Assembly: GCA_032622095.1 (NCBI GenBank)
Contig: CP136064.1
Coordinates: 260,875,863 to 260,939,862, forward strand
DNA: 64,000 nt
Reading direction: 5' to 3'
Source: Siphonodentalium dalli
Taxonomy: Eukaryota; Mollusca; Scaphopoda; Gadilida; Siphonodentaliidae
A model generated the notes under the pieces. It saw only the letters and a list, made by a program, of their open reading frames with translations, did no database searches and was not told where the DNA came from. Shown piece after piece: positions 54,979 to 64,000 of this stretch; position 1 is the stretch's first letter; every line of letters starts with the position of its first letter. The position numbers were made by a program, and so were the translations under genes.

Positions 54979-55340
54979 CAAAGCTGAGTTTAGTGTGCCT
55001 GTCATTTGCAGAATGAGGTCCCCAGAGGGTGAATTTAATGACGCTATCCTGCATAGCGTGCAAGCATCACCAAATTCACCCTCTGGGGACCTCATTCAGC
55101 ATGGCCTCATCTGCTATGGGAGACATAGACTCGGATTGAAGTTCCCAAATGGTGAATATTGTGCTGTACACCCATTGGGAACCTCGATTATGCAATGTGT
55201 CATCTGCCAATTTGGGGATAAAATAAACCAAAAAAGAAATAAAATCTATGTGAAGAAGTTGTTATAGCTGGATAGCTTCACTAAATTCACCCTCTGGGGA
55301 CCTCATTCTGCAAATGACAGGCACTCTAAACTCAGGCTTG
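54979..55340. mobile_element. foldback hAT MITE, CAAGCCTTG family, outer copy
   Basis: Long version (362 bp) with an unrelated centre between arms; starts CAAAGCTGAGTTTAGTG and ends with its complement CTAAACTCAGGCTTG. Flanks ATTGGAAC (54971-54978) and GGTGGAAC (55341-55348) match at 6 of 8. Confidence 0.7.
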
Positions 55341-55348
55341 GGTGGAAC

Positions 55349-55602
55349 CAAGCCTTGAAATAGTGTGTCTGTCATTTGCAGAATGAGGTCCCCAGAGGGT
55401 GAATTTAGTGACGCTACCCCACATAGCAGGCTAGTATCACCAAATTCACCCTCTGGGGACCTCATTCTGCTTACACCTCAGCAGAATGAGGTTCCCAGAG
55501 GGTGAATTTGGTGATGCTAGCCTGCTATGCGGGGTAGCATCACTAAATTCACCCTCTGGGAACCTCATTCTGCAAATGACAGACACATTATTTCAAGGCT
55601 TG
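55349..55602. mobile_element. foldback hAT MITE, CAAGCCTTG family, inner copy
   Basis: 254 bp with CAAGCCTTG/CAAGGCTTG ends and four arms of the family repeat; perfect duplication GGTGGAAC at 55341-55348 and 55603-55610. Inserted at the edge of an older family member. Confidence 0.88.
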
Positions 55603-56341
55603 GGTGGAACTTACTTTTTTTTTATCTCTTTTAAATTTTTTGCCCAGAAATGTCTTCTCTGTCCACAACAGCTTTGGATATCGGTTGGGTTGATGCTGTT
55701 TTGACCGAGTCCCACTCCGTTACTCTTCTATAACAGACCAGGCAGAAAAAGGTAAGGTATTATGTAATGAAACAATCGTTTAACATATTGTTTACATACA
55801 TTTTCTGATAGTGCTACGAATCGAAATTCTATGGAAAACAAGGCTTTGTTTACTAATAAATCTTGTTGCTTTAACATTTGACGGTCCTCTGATATACAAA
55901 TCAAAATGTTTGATAAATCATTATGCTTGGGAAAGGCTGCCCTCAATGTTCATAAATGCAATGCGTCCATTTGACCAAATCCGAAGACGTAGAAGCAAGA
56001 TAACTCACAACCACGATTCTGGGTGTAAAGTCTGTTGTAGAAGAGTAACGGGACAGGACACAGTCCAAAATAGCATCAACCCAACCGATATCCCAAGCTG
56101 TTGTGGACCGATAAGTCTTGGTCTGATAATATCAGTATAAATGTATTTCGTGTATTTAGCGACCTCATGTGATGTTTTACACTCTACGTTCTATCTACCA
56201 AACAGAAATAACTTTTTACGTATACCATAGCATCACATACTCTCAGGGCCCAGGAATTCGCATGTCATTATAACTGAGTCTGGTAATTGAAGAAAAACAT
56301 TTGATATGAAAAAATATGCATAAACAACAAGAAATCTTATA

Positions 56342-56637
56342 TGGGTCCAAGTAAGAAAACTTGTTCACTTCATTAGCAGTCACAGCATTGGGGTGACGTA
56401 AGCAATCCAGAGGAAAGATCCTAGTAAGAAACTTATTCACTTCATCGGCAGTCACAGCATTTGGGTTATGTAACCTATCCAAGGGAAGATCCTAGTAAGA
56501 AAACTTATTCACTTCATCGGCAGTCACAGCATTTGGGTTATGTAACCTATCCAAGGGAAGATCCTAGTAAGAAAACTTATTCACTTCATCGGCAGTCACA
56601 GCATTTGGGTTATGTAACCTATCCAAGGGCAGACAAG
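56342..56637 (-). repeat. 72-bp tandem repeat spanning the CCDC160-like stop codon
   Basis: Four units of 72 bp (the motif cacttcat recurs at 56366, 56438, 56510 and 56582). The rightmost unit is the last 24 codons of the CCDC160-like CDS with its TAG; three more units follow downstream. The period is a multiple of three, so units stay in the coding frame but each near-perfect copy carries the stop. Confidence 0.9.
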
Positions 56638-57264
56638 CATAATGTTTCCTGAGTTGATCCAGTCCTCGCTTTGTGCTGGAATGAACTATTCTCTCTTTTT
56701 CGACCGTCAACGTCAAGTTCTTAATGGTTTCACTGAGGTCATGAACCGTCTTGCGATACTCATTTTTAACCCTATCGATAGCTGCCTGTTTATCTAACTC
56801 TACTTCTTTATTCATGTTGTCGAGTTTCATTTCCAGTTTCTTGAACGCAAGACGTTCTTTGTCAAACTTGCATTTAATATTGTGGTCTATTTTCATGATA
56901 CTGTTTTTCTCGTCTGATATCTCCTTAGTAAGTTCACCCAGTGCACTAAGCTTAGCATTACACAACTCAACTTCCGACTGTAAATTATCACAACGAATTT
57001 TCAGCCTCATATTAGCTTTCTTGGCATCTGTGATGACTTTCTCGTTGCTGGCGATACCTTCATTCTGTTCTTTTATGATCCGTTCATGATGTTTGTTCCG
57101 GAGTTCAAGCTCTTTGCATTTAGCTCTCATTGCTCTGTTTTCTTCCTGAACTTTCTTAGAATTTGATCGAAGAACTGATAATTCACCAGCGTCCCATATA
57201 CATGTATCTTCCTGTATCCCTGTATCTGTTCTTGAAATCTGTGTTGGTTCCGACCTCAGTTCCA
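56564..57264 (-). CDS. CCDC160-like gene, terminal coding exon 2
   Basis: Acceptor TATATTTCAG on the minus strand, then two bases completing a Val codon and 232 codons plus stop. It encodes VELRSEPTQISRTDTG, the coiled coil and the tail DRLHNPNAVTADEVNKFSY. The plus-strand ORF over the same bases is a shadow. Confidence 0.7.
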
Positions 57265-60200
57265 CTGAAATATAACAATTATCTTTATTTAGAACAATAT
57301 GCATATATAATTTTGAATATCAGATGAATGTGACACGTATGTACTTGAAGGGGTACTGTACACTAAATCCGGCCATTTATTGGACCATCTATTACACTCA
57401 ACATATGCAACAAATGGATGAATTTGAGCCATGAATAGTGCAAAATAAACTCATTTACTTTATGAACGATGTAAAACAACATGGTAATTATAATGAAAAT
57501 AAATTTATTACTCCAGTAAAACAATGAAACTGTATATGAATTTCATATGATCTCTTTCAAAGGTACTCAATCAGATTTGATTCCCCATACAGTGAAACCT
57601 GCTTTGGGCGACCACTGCCAAGAGCGACCACCTGGCTTTAACGACCGGATTGGCTTTAAACGGACTGGTTTTACTATATAAATGACCTGCTGTGAGCGAC
57701 CACCTGTCAAACGCGACCAGCGGTCAGTGATTTGTGGCAAAAATGACAAAATTTACCCGTTATGAACGACCACCAGACATGAAAAATAAGTCTTTAACCA
57801 GTGCTTTTCCAACGTGAGCCCCAGATGCTTCAGCAGGATACATTTCTTTGAATAAAATTATTTGCAATCAGTTGCTTCATCACAGACTATGATTTGGGGA
57901 TTCCCCACCGGGACATGTGACTAAGTGGAATTCCCAGCAGGAGGGATATATCATTGGTTCATTTTAATCCAAAAGTAGTATTTGGGAACGTGGATTATAA
58001 AAATTTCATCATTCTTATTATTTTTGACGTGAATGTTGACGATGTGTTTGACCTAACTAATGTATGATAAAATACAAACAAGATCCTATATTCCACAGTA
58101 GCATAAAATTGAGACACTGCTTGGCTGTACTGTTGTTTTAGGGATAGGCCTATCATTATAATCCAGACGCTGCCTCATCAGAATCGATTAATTGCCCAAA
58201 AATAATGCTAACCAGTCATCTATAGTAAAATTGCCCAAATCGTGTTATTTATCAACATTTTGTTCAACGAAATATGGCCGGATTTTCAAATTTTCAAATT
58301 TCAAAGCCACTTGATTTTAGAGTTATCCATCTTCATCCACAATTTGGTCTGAGACCATCGGTTTGACGACTTTTTATCAGGCAACAATTAAGTATACATC
58401 TCAAGAAATAACAAATTTCAAAAATCGATATCTGATCACTCTGATGTAGGGCCCGACAAATCGGCAATATCAACATCGAATCGAATCGAATATTTTTCAA
58501 ACACTTTAGTAGATTGGCGGTACCGATGAGTGGGAGGTACGAACAAAAATGGGGGCAAATGTCCGATGATTTTATAACGTCAGTGAGATTACGAAGGGGT
58601 TAATTAAACTTAATTTCTATGACATGATATGAACGGTATTTAATCAGTTTTAAACAGTTTAATATATGAGAATGGCACGACATCATTTCACATTTTGTGC
58701 CACTGGGACTATGTGTGAAGCTCTTGAAAGTAAGCAGTTTGGAACTTTGGAGTCTGATTCGAGTCATTGCAAACGGAAACTCTTCTGCGCATGTATACAC
58801 TTCACCCTGTCGTGCACAGCAGGCACGCGTGATATCAAAATTGCGCTTCGTGACTTGGGCATGACGCATACGCAAACGGGATCACAGGATCTATGTATAG
58901 TATCCCAACTTGGGCCTATCCATCGGATCAATTGAGTTGTCATGAAAGCTATAAATGGTCAACCATATTCCATTTCCCGGATAACATATGCTGTATAAAG
59001 ATGTTGACCGGATTTGGACACGACATGTTGGAGCCCAAAATGTTTATTTAATTTATTTATATCATGTTAAGTATTAAATTTAAAAAATATATTATTTGAT
59101 TGAGTTGAGTAACGCAATATAGGCTTTTCTGGTAAGAATGTCAAATACCGACATACAAATATGTCCCACAAGAAATTCACTCGCTTCCGCAGCTGGGGCC
59201 GGGCAAAATCGCGACATTGCTGGTTTTATGTGGTGGAGGAAACCCATGTGTGCGCTACGATTATGGTACAACCGTGATGAACACGCGAACCACCACAGAC
59301 CTACCAGCAGGTTGCACGAGTAACCCACCGACCTGACACGAGTAACCAGCGCTGGGACTGGTAGGCCAATATATATATGAGCAGTGGGCTATTGGACAAC
59401 TCAACTATACACATTGGACCACGGAGGTGCCAGATTGTATATATAATGCAGTCTATTCCTGGTGATAAAGGACTTGTATACAAAGATTAAAAATATCCCG
59501 AATCACACGACCGCTTTCGAATCGAATCGAATCGGAGCATAAGATTCGAAATCGAATCGAATCTCCAAGCTTCGTCGGGCCCTACTCTGATGGGCAGGTT
59601 CCTCTACTCGAATCAAATATTTTTTATCCCTGAAGCCAAAGAAATAGTAATTTGGGAGTGTTAATTCGGAATATGCATCTTTAAAAGCCCACTTAATTTT
59701 CCAATCCCCCAGATAATTCTATAAAAATATATGTCATATTATTAACCATTTGAAAGAGGAAGTTCCAAAACATAGTATTATCAACTTATCCGGTGTAATA
59801 AACTGTGCATGTTGTTTTTGTTGAGATACCAACTTGGGTCCTGTGCTCAAGTTTCATTAATTTAAATGGAAGGGGAATAACTCTATATTTTAAGATATAG
59901 AGTTATTCCCCTTCCATTGAAAATACATTTTTTTGCATTCTGGGAGCCACAACAGGGGAAATATTTCTATGATTTCAGCTGTTTTCTATTTCTCTATGGG
60001 CATTTTCTGAGACACAGACATTTCAAATGGTGATGAACTATAGTATTATAATTATATTTTATGGCTTAGATTGTTATTAAATCCATATATCAAGTCACTA
60101 TAAAAAAAATAATAAGTGACTCAAAAATTAAATGGGCCTTCAAATGATCAGTTTTACAAATAAACTGAGTAATTTCTTCCCATAATGTAAAATCAGGAGC

Positions 60201-61648
60201 AAACAAAAGAGAATGACTGCCATCAAATATTTTCTGTATCACATGCTTTATATATTAGTCAACATGATCATAAACTGAGGAATATATTTTTTTACAATAT
60301 GGGTTAAAAAGTTGTAGGATGGCTTCAATAAACCAGGCTACTATCAACCATTTCTTTACTAAATGGAGGCTCCCGCTCAGTTATACAAGTATATATTGGA
60401 CTGGTCTATTATTCATTTGGAGCGGTGTTCAGGAAACATAAACAGATGCTAGCCAGATGACATAATAAAACAAGTGCAGAAGAATTTCTGTTCATTTAAA
60501 TTAGTAGGAAATATTTAGATATTAAGTTCATTGTCATTAGTAGGAAATATTTAGATTAGTAGGAAATATTTAGATTAGTAGGAAATATTTAGATTAGTAG
60601 GAAATATTTAGATATTAAGTTCATTGTCATTTGTTGATCTTATTTTTTTAACAAGGGAACTAACCTGTACTCGTCATACAATTTCTTCAAATTACGCTTT
60701 AGTTATCAGAATCGATTAATTACAACAAAATAATGCTAACCACTGTCAACTAGGGTATAATATTTCCCAAAACGTGTTATTTATCAACATGTTGTTCAAC
60801 GAAATATGGCCGTGTTAGCCATATTATCACTTGAGTATCACGAAATTTGGCCGTATTACCACTTGATTTAAGAGTTATCCTTCTTCATCACCAATTTTGT
60901 CCGAGACACCATCAGTTTGATAACTCTATTGCAGGCCACAAATAAGTACACATCATGAGAAATAACAAATTTCAATTTCAATGTCTTCTTCCCGAAGACA
61001 AAGAAATTGTAATTTGGGAGCGTTAATTCGTATTATGCATCTTTAAAGAAAGGGTTAAACTACTGATGCCTAATATACGGAAAGGGTTAAACTACTGATG
61101 CCTAATATACGGAAAGGGTTAAACTACTGATGCCTAATATACGGAAAGGGTTAAACTACTGATGTCTAATATATGGAAATGGTTAAACTACTGATGCCTA
61201 ATATACGGAAAGGGTTAAACTACTGATGCCTAATATACGGAAAGGGTTAAACTACTGATGCCTAATATACGGAAAGGGTTAAACTACTGATGCCTAATAT
61301 ACGGAAAGCATGTCTGTCTGCTACATACCTAATATACGGAAAGCATGTCTGTCTGCTACATACCTAATATACGGAAAGCATGTCTGTCTGCTACATACCT
61401 TTTGGTTTAGGGATCTTATTAGTTTGTGGTTCATTCTCTATAGTCTCGGCCAACTCATTCATGATCCTGACCTTCTCATACACTTTACGGATAGAGTCCG
61501 GATCATACTTGGAAACATGTTCAAACTTTGATTCTCTTGGCGACTCCTCACACTGATTCCAGTTTAGAATATCATCGACAGTGTAGCTGAAAGCCGGCTG
61601 ATAGCATTCCTCCATCCAGTTAGGATTATATGCAACTGATTTCTTCAT
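56564..61648 (-). CDS. CCDC160-like coiled-coil protein (two coding exons)
   Basis: The two minus-strand exons join in phase into 316 residues, close to the about 325 of human CCDC160. The N-terminus reads MKKSVAYNPNWMEECYQPAF and SYTVDDILNW, resembling the short conserved 'W-E-x-F-P-F-x-DVL' start of that family. Residues about 108-290 form a long heptad-rich, Lys/Glu-rich coiled coil. Near the end, GLDQLRKHYA resembles the 'LELLRKHYA'-type end of CCDC160. The family has no established biochemical role, so none is assigned. An acceptor (TTTTTAACAG) lies ten bases upstream of the ATG, so a 5' untranslated exon is expected to the right. A GTG two codons upstream is in frame but ATG is preferred. 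The last 24 codons and stop are tandemly repeated downstream. Confidence 0.6.
57590..57780 (+). mobile_element. Tigger-like element fragment
   Basis: TA followed by CAGTGAAACCTGCTTTGGGC and repeated gcgaccacc boxes, the style of Tigger-family ends. Only the left end is recognisable; no matching right TIR was found. It lies in the CCDC160-like intron. Confidence 0.5.
58447..59584. mobile_element. non-autonomous hAT element, complete copy (1138 bp)
   Basis: TIRs TAGGGCCCGACAAA and TTCGTCGGGCCCTA; perfect 8-bp duplication CTCTGATG at 58439-58446 and 59585-59592. It sits inside an older dispersed repeat that continues on both sides. Subterminal aatcgaatcga repeats at both ends. Confidence 0.92.
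59863..59922. repeat. short perfect inverted repeat
   Basis: aatggaaggggaataactct and its complement around atattttaagatat. The related copy near 640 has only one arm, so the palindrome arose in this copy. Confidence 0.8.
60535..60615. repeat. ~18-19-bp tandem repeat
   Basis: attagtaggaaatatttag repeated about four times, part of a larger dispersed repeat (60350-60650). Confidence 0.8.
61049..61398 (-). repeat. 32-bp and 35-bp tandem repeats copying the exon 1 donor
   Basis: About eight 32-bp units (aaagggttaaactactgatg core) occupy 61049-61304. Then come 35-bp units at 61305 and 61340, whose third copy is the true exon/intron border at 61375-61398. Both extra 35-bp units keep AG/GTATGTAG on the minus strand, so they are complete decoy donors at about 61328 and 61363. 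Confidence 0.85.
61399..61648 (-). CDS. CCDC160-like gene, coding exon 1
   Basis: 250 nt from ATG to donor AAAAG/GTATGT in phase 1; 83 codons plus one base. The mRNA exon probably begins at 61657 after the acceptor. The intronic bases next to the donor are the repeating unit of two extra 35-bp copies to the left. Confidence 0.65.
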
Positions 61649-61657
61649 TTTCACTTT

Positions 61658-63308
61658 CTGTTAAAAAGAAAAACAAGTTAAATCGTTGCTAATATTTCCA
61701 CAAATCTCAACTTATCATTTTGTCTGACATATATTTAATGGCCAACATTAATAGATAGCGAGATCATGGTCAAGTATGAAGATTTTCAGGGTAAATTCGT
61801 ACTTTGTCATTTTTTCCCAAAAGCTAATTGGTTTAACCCTTTCTATACTAAATGGATTCTCCCAGTCAGTTAAAAAGTGTACATTGGAATGATCTATTAT
61901 TCATTTGGAGGGATGTTAAGGTGATAAAAGCAGACGACAGATAAATAAAAGTATGTCATTCTAAATGACTGTTTCATGTACAGGTATATATACATGTGCC
62001 AACATCTCCGGTGCCGATTTTGCATTTTAATTCAGCTTCCTATGTGTTGATATTTATGGTGCCGCAGATGAAATTTACGCTGTGACTTTACTATACATAC
62101 ATGTACATATAACTCTTCTTCTTCCAGTTAAAATGCAAATTCCTGTAGATGTCTTACATTTGGAATTTTATCGCACTTGAATAATCAATAATCTGCAGTT
62201 TTTACTTTGTTGCAATGGCAGATAAGGTCACACTCGAAGCTTAGAACATGAATGCCCAAAATAATCGACTCCTTAAGCACAGCAGAATTATGGGTAACTT
62301 TTCAGTATTTAGTCGGAAATATGGCTTGTTGCCATTCATCGGAAAGCTCTCAGTGAGTTAAGGAGTCGATTATTTAGAACATGAATGTATGCATGCTTAG
62401 TGGTACAAGTAGCTCATAAATGTTGATCACTGCGAATATTCAAGATTCAATTTGATGCCGCCGGTGCGATTCGGTATCGACACCGAATCGGACACCCAAT
62501 TTGAATATCCAAATCATTGTCACAATGTTGCTATTTTTTACACATGCTAATCTAATGATGAACAGGGCATGTTGCATCTGCATTATTAGTCACGACACAC
62601 ATATTGTGTTAAATTACAGAGCTTGGCTCACTTATATACATATATGTAATGTCAAAACGTGCGCAAGAGATGAGCTGTCACAAAGGCCTAGTATTTTATG
62701 ATGAATCATTTAATTTCTGGTTAATTTTGTAAACTGCATGATTGTGGGTGTATACATCTATTACATGTAGAGCTTCACAGTTTTTCGGTATTTAGTCATA
62801 TCGCGAAATAATTTAATTTTTTAATGTAGTCGGTTTAGAGAGATCTAGACCTCTCATGCAGAAGTAAATTACCTTCTATATTTACACCGCAACTGCTACA
62901 ACTACTATAACAGGCTACGAAATCCAGAGTGCGTTAGAGTATAAATGAAAGTGAATAATTTTGTACGGAAATTCATTTTGCATACAGAGAAGATTGTGCT
63001 ATTCTAGAATTATTTGTATAGTCATGTCATCAAATGAAATGGACTGACAATGTCATCATGCCATAGACTTAAGAATCAAGGCTAAATCTACGTGCCGTAA
63101 ATGGAGCCACTGACTTTTCGTATTGCCACTAATCACTATCGCCAGAATCGGGAATGGGACTTGCCAATTTTTATTTGGCCATTTTGCAATTTTTTAGCCG
63201 ACTTTGCATGGGAATGGGGCTACCTGCCCCTGAGCCAACCCGCCCATCTGCTGTTTTCTGGGCGGGTCATCCCGATAAACACGTGGGTAGTCCCAAAATT
63301 GTTAACAG
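61658..63308. other. upstream of the CCDC160-like coding start
   Basis: Should contain that gene's 5' untranslated exon and promoter, but I could not place them. Holds one dispersed repeat (61850-61970) and the foldback at 62240. Confidence 0.45.
62240..62394. repeat. small foldback flanked by 14-bp direct repeats
   Basis: aaaataatcgactccttaa pairs with ttaaggagtcgattattt, and both sides carry TTAGAACATGAATG. The interior resembles 15345-15470. Confidence 0.7.
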
Positions 63309-63310
63309 TA

Positions 63311-64000
63311 CAGTAAAACCTCCACATACCGGAACCTCTGCTATCCGGATCCCTTGCCAATCCGAATGAAATGTCCGGTCCCGAATTCACCCACGTGCAT
63401 TCTCACTAAAAATTACCTCTAAAATCCGGAACCTCCAAATTCCGGATATCGGACGGGTTTGTCAGTCCATAATTAAGCGAACACTGTGATTATTAGCTCT
63501 GAATACCGGACGAGATCGGACGAGATCTCGTATCAGCCGATACGAGATCGGTCGAGACGAGAGTATAGCGACTACGTAGTCCAGTATAAGCGGACCGTTT
63601 AATTAGCGTTCTTTTGTTCGGCGTATGCTTTGAACTGGATTGTAACAACAGGAGTCTTATTAGATATCTACGCTCATTTCACACATTGAGTGAACAATGG
63701 TGATTTCACAGATCGAGAATTAGAGCACTGACATATTGTTTTTGCAACAGTTATTGCGTCGTCAAAACAATAAATTGCTATAATTGCCCGATGTTGGCGT
63801 ATAGTCAGCATAACAGTTTGAATCTTTCACAATGACTGAGCCTTCGCGAAAACGACATCGAACAGAGTTAACACAGAAAGTCAAAGTTATTAAAGATCTC
63901 AGCTCAACGCCTAAGCCGACATGCAAAGAACTAAGTGTTAAATATGGCATCGGCAAATCAACGATCAGCGACATCGGCAAGAATCGAGACAGTTTCTTTC
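63311..64000 (+). mobile_element. Tigger/pogo-type DNA transposon, left part
   Basis: After a TA target (63309-63310) the sequence begins CAGTAAAACCTCCACATACC, the usual start of Tigger-like TIRs. The 520 bases before the ORF are an AT/GC-mixed leader containing an inverted repeat (cgagatctcgtatcagc and its complement, about 63530-63555). The element continues past the right edge. Confidence 0.75.
63832..64000 (+). CDS. Tigger-like transposase, N-terminal part (cut by window end)
   Basis: 56 codons from the ATG, open to the edge: MTEPSRKRHRTELTQKVKVI, ELSVKYGIGKSTISDIGKNR. This is the CENP-B N-terminal helix-turn-helix that binds the transposon ends in pogo/Tigger transposases. The DDE domain would lie outside the window, so whether the copy is intact cannot be judged. 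Confidence 0.75.
   Translation, partial: MTEPSRKRHRTELTQKVKVIKDLSSTPKPTCKELSVKYGIGKSTISDIGKNRDSFF

Larger units (their letters stand above)
58165..60150. repeat. dispersed repeat family, copy B, split by hAT
   Basis: Same family as 477-1430. The hAT at 58447-59584 interrupts it at ctctgatg; the repeat resumes at 59593. Lies in the CCDC160-like intron. Confidence 0.7.

Noticed and set aside
55811..56140. 109-codon ORF with RRRRSKITHNHDSGC
   Set aside because: Starts at GTG, has no upstream acceptor in phase, and matches no family I know; kept out for lack of support.
56751..57089. 112-codon plus-strand ORF
   Set aside because: Shadow of the coiled-coil exon; Leu/Ser-rich composition is what the complement of Lys/Glu codons gives.

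Overview
The window is animal nuclear DNA: AT-rich, single-copy coding pieces are short exons with GT/AG borders separated by kilobases of introns full of mobile-element remains. The repeat style (frequent acatgta motifs, elements carrying GTCCGTCC tracts, short repeats with 'ccatcttgga' boxes) suggests a lophotrochozoan, most likely a mollusc. That placement is inference; the exact species cannot be read from the sequence.

Two protein genes can be assembled. (1) A plus-strand gene with 18 coding exons from 10191 to 52920 joins in phase across every intron into 1021 codons plus stop and matches SAP130, the Sin3A/HDAC corepressor subunit (human protein about 1048 residues). A promoter-like cluster ending in a perfect splice donor lies at 4016-4209 and may be its untranslated first exon. 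(2) A minus-strand gene, two coding exons at 61399-61648 and 56564-57264, encodes a 316-residue coiled-coil protein resembling CCDC160 (human about 325 residues). The two genes converge, with 3.6 kb between their stop codons.

Transposon-related coding pieces: a FLYWCH/MULE-type transposase ORF lacking its catalytic core in SAP130 intron 1 (11573-12382); a zinc-finger fragment with one in-frame stop at 8120-8410; a frameshifted N-terminal fragment at 12837-13024; and the start of a Tigger/pogo-type element (TIR at 63311, ORF from 63832) running off the right edge.

Non-autonomous elements are dense and many have readable ends. At least five hAT-type elements have perfect or near-perfect 8-bp target duplications, including one hAT nested in another at 19261-21137. 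A set of TTAA-flanked (piggyBac-like) MITEs contains pairs of 67-bp near-perfect palindromes. A foldback hAT family with CAAGCCTTG ends recurs at about nine sites. There are also Helitron-like repeats, several long inverted repeats and four tandem arrays.

The most unusual signal is that tandem duplication has repeatedly copied exon borders. A 43-bp array before SAP130 exon 8 contains about 21 copies of that exon's own 3' splice site plus its first ~22 coding bases. Exons 12 and 13 each have one upstream partial copy including the acceptor. The CCDC160-like gene has two extra copies of its exon 1 donor, and its last 24 codons plus stop are tandemly repeated downstream.
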